Assembly (NCBI GenBank): GCA_928722015.1
Contig: CAKMWI010000006.1
Span: forward strand, 1 to 35,633
Direction: 5' to 3'
DNA: 35,633 nucleotides
Origin: Candidatus Gastranaerophilales bacterium
GTDB lineage: Bacteria > Cyanobacteriota > Vampirovibrionia > Gastranaerophilales > Gastranaerophilaceae
The translations under genes were made by a program, and so were the position numbers. Positions 8,362 to 16,235 of this stretch are shown piece after piece; positions within the stretch are counted from its first letter, which is position 1, and every line of letters begins with the position of its first letter. Below the pieces are notes generated by a model, which worked only from the letters and a program-made list of their open reading frames with translations, was not told the origin of the DNA and did not search any database.

Positions 8362-9186
8362 ATGAAAAATTGGCGTAAAATATTTGGTTATTTTTGTTTG
8401 ATTGTTATTGCTATCAGTATGTTGTATCCTTTTTTCGCGATGTTAAATTTGTCTTTTGTGCCAAATGGCGAAATATATAATCAGGGGGGTAAATTTTTTT
8501 ATTCTCCATTGACATACAAGAATTATATTGATGTTTTTCATAAAATCCCTTTGTGGAAGTATTTTATAAATAGTTTATTTGTCGCTACTGTAACTACATT
8601 TGGTCAGGTTATAATTTCAGCTTTTGCCGGTTATGCGTTTGCTAGGTTAAAGTTTAAATACCGAGATGTGTTATTTTTAATAATTCTTATAACTATGCTT
8701 GTTCCGCCGCAAGTTAATATTATTCCTTTATTTTTTTTAATGCGGTATTTACATTGGATAAATACTTATCAAGCATTAATATTGCCAGGTTTATTTGGAG
8801 GTTTTGGGATATTTATGATGCGGCAATATTTTTTAGGGATTCCTAGAGATTTAGAGGAAGCTGCAAAAATTGACGGATGTAATATCTTTACAACATTTGT
8901 TAAAATTATTTTACCTGTAGCAGTCCCAGTGATTGCGACATTGTCTATTTTTACATTTGTAACAACCTGGAATAGTTTTATGTGGCCTTTAATTGTTACT
9001 AATACAGAATCAATGAGGACATTGCCTGTTGGACTTGCTGTATTTAAGGGTAGTTTTAGAGAAATTACTCTTTGGGGGGATTTGTTAGCTTGTTCTGTTA
9101 TTTGTACAATTCCTGTAGTTATAGTTTTTCTTTTGGGAAAAAAATATTTTATAAACGATATTTTGCAAGGTGGTGTAAAAGAATAG
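8362..9186 (+). CDS. ABC transporter permease, MalG/UgpE type
   Basis: Inner-membrane subunit of a carbohydrate (CUT1-type) ABC importer. It has 274 residues with about six membrane helices. The EAA loop that contacts the ATPase is clear: EEAAKIDGCNIFTTFVKIIL at about residues 172-191. The N-terminal helix and the periplasmic segment (LSFVPNGEIYNQGG) match MalG-like permeases. No partner permease, binding protein or ATPase lies nearby, so the other subunits must be elsewhere or the gene is an orphan. It has no Shine-Dalgarno sequence and appears to be leaderless. It is convergent with aroA; the two stops are 8 bases apart with no obvious terminator. Confidence 0.93.
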   Translation: MKNWRKIFGYFCLIVIAISMLYPFFAMLNLSFVPNGEIYNQGGKFFYSPLTYKNYIDVFHKIPLWKYFINSLFVATVTTFGQVIISAFAGYAFARLKFKYRDVLFLIILITMLVPPQVNIIPLFFLMRYLHWINTYQALILPGLFGGFGIFMMRQYFLGIPRDLEEAAKIDGCNIFTTFVKIILPVAVPVIATLSIFTFVTTWNSFMWPLIVTNTESMRTLPVGLAVFKGSFREITLWGDLLACSVICTIPVVIVFLLGKKYFINDILQGGVKE

Positions 9187-9194
9187 TTTTAGCT

Positions 9195-10481
9195 CTAGTG
9201 TTTTAACTGTTCAAATATTTGACTAAATTCCGGAAAAGATATATCTACCCATTCAAATCCATTTATACAAATTTCTTTTTTACAAACCAGTCCTGCCACA
9301 TATAGACTCATAGCCAATCGATGATCACAGTATGTTTCAACCATATTATCTCCACAAAGTTGAGTTTTCCCGTGAATAATCATTCCATCTGGTGTTTCTT
9401 CTATATTTGCGCCGATTTTTTTGAGCTCTTTTACAATAGTAAAAATTCTGTCGGATTCTTTATTTCTTAAATCCGAAGCATTTGAAATTACAGTTGTACC
9501 CTCTGCTTGTGTTGCTAAAACGGCTATAACAGGTATTTCATCAATTAGTTTAGGAATTATATCTCCTGAAATATTGCAACATTTTAGGTTTTCTGTATAT
9601 GAGACTTTTATATCACCTACCGGTTCAGAACAGATTGTATGCTCATTGTATATTTCTATGTTCCCGCCCATTTTCTTGACGATCTCTATAATTCCGGTTC
9701 TTGTGGGATTAAGGCCTACATTGTGTAAGGTGATTTCGCTGTTGGGAGTTATGAGTCCTGCAACTATAAAATATGCTGCAGATGATATATCTCCAAAAAT
9801 TTCAACTTCAATTGGATTTAGTTCGGATTTTTTTATTGTTGTTGTTAATCCGTTTATTTTTATGTTAGCTCCCATGTATTGTAACATCAATTCAGTATGG
9901 TTGCGAGAAAGGTATGGTTCAGTATATGTTGTTGTACCTTCATTTACAAATAGACCTGCAAGTAAAATACAAGATTTAACCTGAGCAGAAGCAATTTTAG
10001 ATGAGTAATTGATAGCTTCTAATTTGGAACCATGTATTTTTATCGGGGCTTTGTTAGAGTTTGATTCAATTTGTGCACCCATTAATCTTAATGGTTCAAT
10101 TATTCGTCCCATAGGGCGTTTTGAGAGACTTTCATCTCCGATTAGTGTTGAATCAAAGTTTTGACCGGCAAGTATTCCTGACATAAGTCTCATAGTTGTT
10201 CCAGAATTACCACAATCCAATATAACATTGCCAGGTTTAAATTTTCCGTTTGAGTTGATTTTTAGTGTTGAAGTTTTAAAATCTTTATCAATTTCAATTC
10301 CGAGATTTTTTAAAACATTTAGGGTAGAATTTGGATCTTGACCTGATGAAAAATTTTTAATAGTAGATTTTCCATTGGCTAAGGATGCTAAAATTGCAGC
10401 TCTATGTGAAATGGATTTATCTGCTGGAATTTTTATAGTGCCATGTAGTGTTTTGAAGTCTTTAAAAATATTTTTTTTCAT
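9195..10481 (-). CDS. aroA: 3-phosphoshikimate 1-carboxyvinyltransferase (EPSP synthase)
   Basis: Sixth step of the shikimate pathway: shikimate 3-phosphate plus phosphoenolpyruvate gives EPSP. It has 428 residues, the normal length. Visible signatures are PADKSISHRAAILASLA near the N-terminus (catalytic Lys and Ser), DCGNSGTTMRLMSG near residue 90 (phosphoenolpyruvate site), and DESLSKRPMGRIIEPL near residue 120. The RPMGR form and GNSGTTMR resemble the Bacillus/CP4-like class II enzymes. Near the C-terminus, DLRNKESDR and CDHRLAMSL carry active-site residues. There is no Shine-Dalgarno sequence; a weak TAAGAT lies six bases before the ATG. No other aro gene is adjacent. Confidence 0.97.
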   Translation of the reverse strand: MKKNIFKDFKTLHGTIKIPADKSISHRAAILASLANGKSTIKNFSSGQDPNSTLNVLKNLGIEIDKDFKTSTLKINSNGKFKPGNVILDCGNSGTTMRLMSGILAGQNFDSTLIGDESLSKRPMGRIIEPLRLMGAQIESNSNKAPIKIHGSKLEAINYSSKIASAQVKSCILLAGLFVNEGTTTYTEPYLSRNHTELMLQYMGANIKINGLTTTIKKSELNPIEVEIFGDISSAAYFIVAGLITPNSEITLHNVGLNPTRTGIIEIVKKMGGNIEIYNEHTICSEPVGDIKVSYTENLKCCNISGDIIPKLIDEIPVIAVLATQAEGTTVISNASDLRNKESDRIFTIVKELKKIGANIEETPDGMIIHGKTQLCGDNMVETYCDHRLAMSLYVAGLVCKKEICINGFEWVDISFPEFSQIFEQLKH

Positions 10482-10541
10482 AAACTTATCTTAGCATAAA
10501 CTCATTCTTTTAAATCAGGTGATGAAAATGGATTTATGTTA

Positions 10542-10547
10542 TATAAT
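10542..10547 (+). promoter_or_regulatory. -10 box six bases before the HhH gene start
   Basis: TATAAT at 10542-10547 followed by AAATTT and ATG at 10554. There is no Shine-Dalgarno sequence. The -35 is poor. It is the likely promoter of the 10.5-16.2 kb gene run, with a leaderless first gene. Confidence 0.55.
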
Positions 10548-10553
10548 AAATTT

Positions 10554-11453
10554 ATGAGATACTATCGTAGATATTCAACAGAACAATTTGTAGCTGGTTG
10601 TATATGCCTTCTTATATATTTTTTGTTTCGTTTTTTTACGTCTCCTGCGGGAAAAACTCTTTTAATTGCAGCAAGTATTATTCTTGTTATTTTTCTCATT
10701 TTGCGTTGGTTGTATTTAGATAAAATTTATGAGATTTTTAGTATTAATCGAGTTCAAAAGACTTTTGTGGTGAATAATACCACAATTAAAAATAAACATT
10801 GTACTGTTATTCTTACTCCTGGACAAAAAATTGTTGTTATGGATAATAATTATAATGTTGATAACGTAAAACGAATGTTTGTTATTGCTAAAAGAGATAT
10901 GAAAATTAATAAATGTTGGTACAATATCTGTGGTATGTTTAATGAAACATCTTGTTTGGATTCTTTGGCTGCATTTTTTACAATAGAGATTAATGTTAAT
11001 ATTATAACTTTTGACAAAAAAGAAACTCAAACGAATAAAGATAGTGATTCAAAAATTGGCGGCTCTGCTGTTATTGAAAAATCTGATAAAAATATCTCAA
11101 AGAAGTCAATTGCGGAGGTTAAATCTTCTAATAATATTTTAAAAGAGGATAATGATATAGTAGAAAATAAAGATGAGAGTTTTGATGCTGTGGCAAATAT
11201 ATCCAAGATAGATGTTAATTCTGCAACAGCCGAAGAATTATCAGTTTTGCCGGGAGTTAATATTGTCGGTGCAAAAAAAATAGTTGAATATAGAAATCTG
11301 AATGGTCCGTTTAAATCCGAAGATGCTTTTATTAAAGCCGCAAAAGTTAAAGAACATTTTAGCTTAAAAATTAAATCTATGATTGTTATTGGAGCTTCAA
11401 AAGATTTTGATGAAGCGGATAGTGATAATGAAGGACGTATTGTAGATTTATAA
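10554..11453 (+). CDS. Membrane protein with C-terminal HhH domain (paralogue 1)
   Basis: A 299-residue protein. Two membrane helices (about 12-28 and 34-54) are followed by a conserved domain at about 70-155 (KHCTVILTPGQKIVVMD, then NKCWYNICGMF and LDSLAAFF). A Lys/Asp/Ser-rich linker comes next, then a ComEA-like helix-hairpin-helix domain at 217-277 (DVNSATAEELSVLPGVN and KKIVEYRNLNGPFKSEDAF), and an acidic tail ending EGRIVDL. HhH domains of this type usually bind DNA, but this is not ComEA: ComEA is shorter, with one anchor and no middle domain. I chose ATG 10554 over ATG 10536 because TATAAT lies six bases upstream. It heads a collinear run with a paralogue 65 bases downstream. Function unknown. 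Confidence 0.8.
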   Translation: MRYYRRYSTEQFVAGCICLLIYFLFRFFTSPAGKTLLIAASIILVIFLILRWLYLDKIYEIFSINRVQKTFVVNNTTIKNKHCTVILTPGQKIVVMDNNYNVDNVKRMFVIAKRDMKINKCWYNICGMFNETSCLDSLAAFFTIEINVNIITFDKKETQTNKDSDSKIGGSAVIEKSDKNISKKSIAEVKSSNNILKEDNDIVENKDESFDAVANISKIDVNSATAEELSVLPGVNIVGAKKIVEYRNLNGPFKSEDAFIKAAKVKEHFSLKIKSMIVIGASKDFDEADSDNEGRIVDL

Positions 11454-11518
11454 AATTATATATAAAATCATCTATTTATATCATTGCTAAATTAGATTCT
11501 GTGGTATGTTATTATTGT

Positions 11519-12463
11519 ATGAATAAGCGTTTAAGAAATTTTATAGGCCTTATTATTCTTGCTTATGTTGCACTGTACATCCTTTCTGTACAACTGGCAA
11601 ATTTTATATTGGCATTATTTTTAGTAGCACTTATTCCTGGGCTTATATTACGTCATTTTTTTATGGACGCATTGTATAAAGGAAGTATAAAATTTGTTCC
11701 AAAGAAATTTGTGTTTAATCAATATACAATATGCAATGATCACTGTACAGTAAAGTACACTCCGGACGAAAAATTGGTAGTTATTGATAATGTAGCTAAT
11801 AGAAAGAGAGAAAAACGTACATTTTCTATTACAAAAGAAAATAGGGTTAATATAAACAAGTGCTGGAATCAGGTATGTCGTATATTTGATAGTTTTGTCT
11901 CTCTTGATTCTTTGGTTTCTTTTTTTAGTTACGATACAAAAATTGAAGTCATTACAATTAAGTCCAAAGTAGAAAAAGAAGAGAAAGTTAAGGAAACTGA
12001 GATAAAAATAGATTCTTCTAATAGTGGTCCAAAATTTGTTGATATAAATAATATTCAGCCTGATACTTATGCTTTAGGGTTGGAACATCAACGAGCATAT
12101 AATGCAAATTTTGTTGATATTAATAATATAAAAGAACCTGAAAAAATAAAAGAACGCGAAATGCCGGCTCCAGAATTTATAGACATGCAGGATGCTCTTT
12201 CTGCCGGACCAAATAAAAAAATTAATGTTAATTCGGCATCTTCAAGTGAACTTGCAATCTTACCAGGAATAAATATAATTTTGGCAAAGAAAATAGTTGA
12301 ATATAGAGATTTAAACGGATTCTTTAAAAATGAAGATGATTTTTTCAAAGTAGCAAATGTAAAAGAGCACTTTGTTTCAAAAATAAAATCGATGATTGAT
12401 GTCAAAGAGCCTGAAATACGAAAAGGTAATGATGACGATGAAGGTAGAGTTATAGATATCTAA
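11519..12463 (+). CDS. Membrane protein with C-terminal HhH domain (paralogue 2)
   Basis: A 314-residue paralogue of the preceding gene with the same order: one long or two short membrane helices (about 8-45), the conserved middle domain (NDHCTVKYTP, NKCWNQVCRIF, LDSLVSFF), a linker, an HhH domain at 235-295 (NVNSASSSELAILPGIN and KKIVEYRDLNGFFKNEDDF), and an acidic tail ending EGRVIDI. The linker carries three short repeats: FVDINNI at 173-179 and 198-204, and FIDMQDA at 220-226. ATG 11519 is preferred to the GTG at 11501; no Shine-Dalgarno sequence is visible. The stop codon overlaps the next start by one base (TAATG), so the radical SAM gene is probably translationally coupled. Confidence 0.8.
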   Translation: MNKRLRNFIGLIILAYVALYILSVQLANFILALFLVALIPGLILRHFFMDALYKGSIKFVPKKFVFNQYTICNDHCTVKYTPDEKLVVIDNVANRKREKRTFSITKENRVNINKCWNQVCRIFDSFVSLDSLVSFFSYDTKIEVITIKSKVEKEEKVKETEIKIDSSNSGPKFVDINNIQPDTYALGLEHQRAYNANFVDINNIKEPEKIKEREMPAPEFIDMQDALSAGPNKKINVNSASSSELAILPGINIILAKKIVEYRDLNGFFKNEDDFFKVANVKEHFVSKIKSMIDVKEPEIRKGNDDDEGRVIDI

Positions 12464-13071
12464 TGATTGATGTTTATAAAATTTTAAAGAATACAAATGT
12501 TGAAGGACCTGGTACCAGGTTTTGTATATGGACACAGGGATGTAAAAAGCACTGTTCTGGCTGCTGGGCAAAGGAAACTTGGACTTTCGGTGTTGGAGTA
12601 AAATATAGTATAGAAGATTTATTCAATCTTATAAAACTTGAAAAAGATAAAATAGAAGGGGTAACCTTTTTGGGCGGAGAGCCATTCGAACAAGCCGCAG
12701 AGCTTTCTATTCTTTCCGAGAAAATTAAATATGAGGGTTTGTCTGTTGTTTGTTTTACGGGTTATACAATAGAGCAACTTCGAGAAAAAAACGATAGAAG
12801 CATAAATTCTTTTTTAAATAATATTGATTTATTAATTGATGGCGGGTTTGAGAAAGAAAATTATGACTTGTCCCGCCCGTGGGTTGGTTCTTCAAATCAG
12901 CGATATATATTTTTAAGTGATTTTTATTCAAAAAGTCAAATAAATAAGTATAAAAATAAAATAGAAATGAGAATTTCTCCTGATGGTAGATTAGAAATTA
13001 ATGGTATGGGAAATTTTGAGAGAATAGACAAAAATTTTTGTTTACAACTAGGTAAAGATAATGTAAAATAG
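12463..13071 (+). CDS. Radical SAM protein, NrdG-like
   Basis: A 202-residue member of the 4Fe-4S single-cluster-domain / NrdG-like radical SAM group. C27, C31 and C34 form the CxxxCxxC iron-sulfur site, preceded by EGPGTRFCIWTQGC. GGEPF at 71-75 is the SAM-binding motif. These enzymes cleave S-adenosylmethionine to start radical chemistry, often to activate a partner protein. No anaerobic ribonucleotide reductase (NrdD) is adjacent, so its target is more likely a neighbour. Residues 166-186 (KIEMRISPDGRLEINGMG) resemble the DUF2997 protein encoded at 16013. It is joined by TAATG to the HhH gene and lies 20 bases before the ATPase gene. Confidence 0.88.
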   Translation: MIDVYKILKNTNVEGPGTRFCIWTQGCKKHCSGCWAKETWTFGVGVKYSIEDLFNLIKLEKDKIEGVTFLGGEPFEQAAELSILSEKIKYEGLSVVCFTGYTIEQLREKNDRSINSFLNNIDLLIDGGFEKENYDLSRPWVGSSNQRYIFLSDFYSKSQINKYKNKIEMRISPDGRLEINGMGNFERIDKNFCLQLGKDNVK

Positions 13072-13091
13072 TAACAAATGAGGTTATTTAG

Positions 13092-14714
13092 ATGGAAAAT
13101 AAAATTGTATTACAACTATCAAGATTATTTAGAGCAAGATTTCCATATATATATATAACAACATGGGAAGAAGAAAGAGCTGTAAATCTTATAAAAAAAA
13201 TTGCTAAATCAGAAAAATTAATTAGGGTACCAAGAGATGTTTATGTTTGGACACAGACAAACGGGTTTATTCTTGACGGACAGAAGATAGATGGTACGAA
13301 TAGTCCTGACAAGGCTATTGATTTTATAAAAGAATGCAATAAAAATGCTATTTTTATAATGTGTGATTTTCATGTATATTTCGGAGTTAAAGGTCGTCAG
13401 GTTGATTATAATGTGGTAAGGCGCCTTCGTGATAATATTTTAGACTTAAAAACTAGTAAATTTAGAAAAAATGTTATTTTTGTCGCTTCAGAACTTCTTA
13501 TTCCTGAGACTATGCAAAAAGAAATTACTATTGTCGATATGCCGTTACCTACACTATCAGAAATCAAAGCAAAATTTGATAAAATGATTATTCAAAATAA
13601 GCAAATTGATACAACCGGTCTGGATGAAGAAGGTAAGGAACGTTTATGCAAGGCTGCTATGGGTTTGACTTTGCAGGAAGCAGAGAATGCTTTTGCTTTG
13701 GCAATGGTTAATGATGGTAAGGTGAATGGGCAAGATTTAGGAATAATTTTGAGCGAAAAAATGCAGGTTATTAAGAAAACCGGAATCTTGGAATTTATTA
13801 ATACCGATATCAAAATTGCAGATGTAGGAGGTCTTGAAAATCTAAAAAATTGGCTTAAAAAAAGAAATAATTCCTGGTCCGAATCTGCAAAAAAATATTG
13901 TCTACCTGCACCTAAAGGAGTTTTGATAACCGGAGTTCCGGGGTGCGGGAAAAGTTTAACCGCAAAAGCTATGAGTGCAGCTTGGCAATTACCTCTGTTA
14001 AAACTTGACTTTGGAAAAATTTTCTCCGGAATTGTTGGAAGCTCTGAAGAAAATATGAGAAAAGCAATAAAAACTGCTGAAGCTGTTGCTCCTTCAATAT
14101 TATGGGTTGATGAAATTGAAAAAAGTTTGAGTGGAATGAATTCTAATGGTGATAGTGGGACTTCATCAAGAATTTTTGGTACATTTTTAACTTGGATGCA
14201 AGAAAAAACTGCGCCAGTATTTGTAATAGCAACTGCAAACAATATAAGCAGCCTTCCCGCAGAATTATTGCGTAAAGGTAGATTTGATGAAATTTTCTTT
14301 GTAGATTTGCCAACCCAAAGAGAACGAGAAGAAATTTTTAAGCTTCATTTATTGAAACGTTTAAAAGATAAAGATGTTGCCAGCAAACTTGTAGTTAATG
14401 ATGAATTATACAAGCAATTAGCACAGATGACAGAAGGCTTTGTAGGTGCGGAAATAGAACAAGTTGTTATTACGGCGTTGTATGAAGCCTTTTTTAATAG
14501 TCGTCCTCTAGAATTTTCAGATTTGACAAATACTATTAAGAATGTTGTTCCATTATCAGTTACACAAAAGGAACAAATATTATCTCTTCGCCAGTGGGCA
14601 AATATACGAGCCGTTGCTGCAACTAAGAAAGATGATATGGCTGAATATGCTACACAGGCGGACAATGATGATGATATAAATTCATCGCGTGGTGGCAGAG
14701 CTTTGGATGTATAA
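13092..14714 (+). CDS. Ycf46-like AAA ATPase
   Basis: A 540-residue AAA protein resembling the cyanobacterial and plastid Ycf46 family. The N-terminal half (1-240) is a Ycf46-type regulatory region. The AAA module has Walker A GVPGCGKS at 281-288, Walker B ILWVDEIEK at 336-344, sensor-1 TANN at 381-384, the arginine-finger region LLRKGRFDE at 392-400, and a lid domain. The C-terminal tail is acidic and ends SSRGGRALDV. Ycf46 has been linked to photosynthesis regulation in cyanobacteria; here no photosynthesis genes are present. The gene starts 8 bases after a GAGG site. It is followed 20 bases later by a DUF1257 gene and then a DUF2997 gene, so it is probably the motor of that complex. Confidence 0.92.
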   Translation: MENKIVLQLSRLFRARFPYIYITTWEEERAVNLIKKIAKSEKLIRVPRDVYVWTQTNGFILDGQKIDGTNSPDKAIDFIKECNKNAIFIMCDFHVYFGVKGRQVDYNVVRRLRDNILDLKTSKFRKNVIFVASELLIPETMQKEITIVDMPLPTLSEIKAKFDKMIIQNKQIDTTGLDEEGKERLCKAAMGLTLQEAENAFALAMVNDGKVNGQDLGIILSEKMQVIKKTGILEFINTDIKIADVGGLENLKNWLKKRNNSWSESAKKYCLPAPKGVLITGVPGCGKSLTAKAMSAAWQLPLLKLDFGKIFSGIVGSSEENMRKAIKTAEAVAPSILWVDEIEKSLSGMNSNGDSGTSSRIFGTFLTWMQEKTAPVFVIATANNISSLPAELLRKGRFDEIFFVDLPTQREREEIFKLHLLKRLKDKDVASKLVVNDELYKQLAQMTEGFVGAEIEQVVITALYEAFFNSRPLEFSDLTNTIKNVVPLSVTQKEQILSLRQWANIRAVAATKKDDMAEYATQADNDDDINSSRGGRALDV

Positions 14715-14734
14715 TTAGAGAGGTTTGAATAAAG

Positions 14735-16000
14735 TTGTCTATTACTTTAATGGCATATCCTATGGCTTTTTTAATAAGTCCTGAGGAAGCAAAAAAAGAA
14801 AAATTAAAAATGGCTTCAGAAGAACAGAAGGTTAATGAAACCGTTGCGACCCAGCATCTAAGGTCAATCAGGGTTTTGACTAATCTTTTGCTGCCGGAAT
14901 TGAAAGAATTTATGACACAAATTTCTGCAGAACAGGTAAAACCAAATGCATATATTTTACAAAATGGTTTGAAGGTGGATTGGGATACCAGAGGAAAATA
15001 TTGTGTTGCTACCCTTTACGGTTGTTCTGATGCTGAGGAATTGCAATCTTTTGGTGAAGATTATTTTCAAACTTTAGATGCTATTTCAGCAAGAAATGTT
15101 CGTCTGATAGAATCAAGTGAATTCTTTTATTATAATTACGATACATCATATTCCAATGTTAAAGATATTTATAAAAAATTAAAGCAAGAAGGTGCTCAGC
15201 ACATATATTTAACTGCAAATAATGAAGTTGTAGCACAACTTAATGGTCAAAATGTAAAATATTATAAGCCAGAAGTAGAAAATACGTTTGTGCTGGAAGT
15301 AGAACAGGTTGTATCTATTTTGAATATAGGTTTGTCTGGAGAATCTCAGGGGACAAATATTACTTATGGTAGTCTTACAAATTTAAAAATTCAAACAAAT
15401 ATTAAAAAAGGTGAATTAAAAACATTTTTAAGAAAATCAAATTATCTGTTTTATGAAGGAAATTCGCAAACACCATTGAAAAATAGTGATGCAACATTAA
15501 ATTGGGTTATGAAAGATGGTTTTTATGTTGCTGAGTTTTCCGGAATCAATAATGCTGCTATAGCTAAAGAGGCTGAAATTATATTTAGAAAGATGAATAT
15601 AGCTGCAGGAAGAGATTTACGTTTAATTAATGAACAATCAACTATCGTGTATACATATAACACCAATTATACGGATAAAGGAATGCTCTTAAATACTCTT
15701 ACTGAACACGGTGCAGAGGAGCTTGTTGAGTCTAATGATGAAATTTCATGCAAACTTTTTGGTATGGAGATGGTATATTATAAAAAAGAAGGTAATGGTG
15801 CTTATACTCTTGATATCACTCAAGTCTCAGATAAGGGCGAGTGTGAAGATGTAATTAATGATTTGAATGAAGAGTACGGGTTAAATATTCAAGAAATGAC
15901 GTATAATAAGATAAAAGAAAGACTGGATAAAGAAAATATGCGACTTGAGAGTGAAGCTGTTCTTGATGATAATTCGATTGTATTAACAATAGATGTTTAG
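14735..16000 (+). CDS. Duplicated DUF1257 (Ycf35-like) protein
   Basis: 421 residues, about three times the size of ordinary DUF1257/Ycf35 proteins. Residues 78-194 and 252-366 are a visible internal duplication: in each copy a DUF1257-like strand pattern runs to YNYDTSYSNV or YTYNTNYTDK, and then to KYYKPE or VYYKKE. The C-terminal segment (about 367-421, YNKIKERLDKENMRLE then DDNSIVLTIDV) matches the typical end of Ycf35 proteins. No membrane segment is present. The start is uncertain: TTG 14735 has AGAGAGG 11 bases upstream, whereas ATG 14750 lacks a ribosome-binding site. Gene order ATPase-DUF1257-DUF2997 supports the assignment. The molecular role is unknown. Confidence 0.75.
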   Translation: MSITLMAYPMAFLISPEEAKKEKLKMASEEQKVNETVATQHLRSIRVLTNLLLPELKEFMTQISAEQVKPNAYILQNGLKVDWDTRGKYCVATLYGCSDAEELQSFGEDYFQTLDAISARNVRLIESSEFFYYNYDTSYSNVKDIYKKLKQEGAQHIYLTANNEVVAQLNGQNVKYYKPEVENTFVLEVEQVVSILNIGLSGESQGTNITYGSLTNLKIQTNIKKGELKTFLRKSNYLFYEGNSQTPLKNSDATLNWVMKDGFYVAEFSGINNAAIAKEAEIIFRKMNIAAGRDLRLINEQSTIVYTYNTNYTDKGMLLNTLTEHGAEELVESNDEISCKLFGMEMVYYKKEGNGAYTLDITQVSDKGECEDVINDLNEEYGLNIQEMTYNKIKERLDKENMRLESEAVLDDNSIVLTIDV

Positions 16001-16012
16001 GAGATAAAATTT

Positions 16013-16216
16013 ATGGGTAAAATGAAAATAAGATTATTTCCTGACGGAACTATACAGATGGAAACAGAAGGAATAAAGGGTAAGCGTTGCACAGATTATG
16101 CTAAAGTTCTTGCAAGGCTTGCTGATGCAAAAATATATAGTATGGAAAAAACTGAAGAATATTATCAACAAGAAATATTACAGGTTGACGAAACGCAGCA
16201 TTTAAAGGATAATTAA
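16013..16216 (+). CDS. DUF2997 family protein
   Basis: A 67-residue protein. Its N-terminal half (KMKIRLFPDGTIQMETEGIK) has the DUF2997 pattern of two short strands around a PDG turn, followed by KGKRCTDYAKVLARL, a helix after the conserved Gly-Lys-x-Cys. These small proteins often sit beside DUF1257 and Ycf46-like ATPase genes, and this one lies 12 bases after the DUF1257 gene with a good ribosome-binding site (TAGGAG). The C-terminal tail is Gln- and Glu-rich and less conserved. Probably a small subunit or substrate of the neighbouring complex; function unknown. Confidence 0.85.
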   Translation: MGKMKIRLFPDGTIQMETEGIKGKRCTDYAKVLARLADAKIYSMEKTEEYYQQEILQVDETQHLKDN

Positions 16217-16235
16217 ATAGTAAATAAAACTGAAT

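Noticed and set aside
10554..12463. The two HhH genes as comEA competence genes.
   Set aside because: The HhH domain fits, but the length, the two membrane helices, the Cys-containing middle domain and the lack of comEC argue against it.
12463..13071. Calling the radical SAM gene nrdG.
   Set aside because: No nrdD is beside it, and its C-terminus has a DUF2997-like segment; a general NrdG-like label is safer.
13592..14665. Minus-strand open frames of 216 and 106 codons.
   Set aside because: Antisense shadows of the Ycf46-like ATPase gene.
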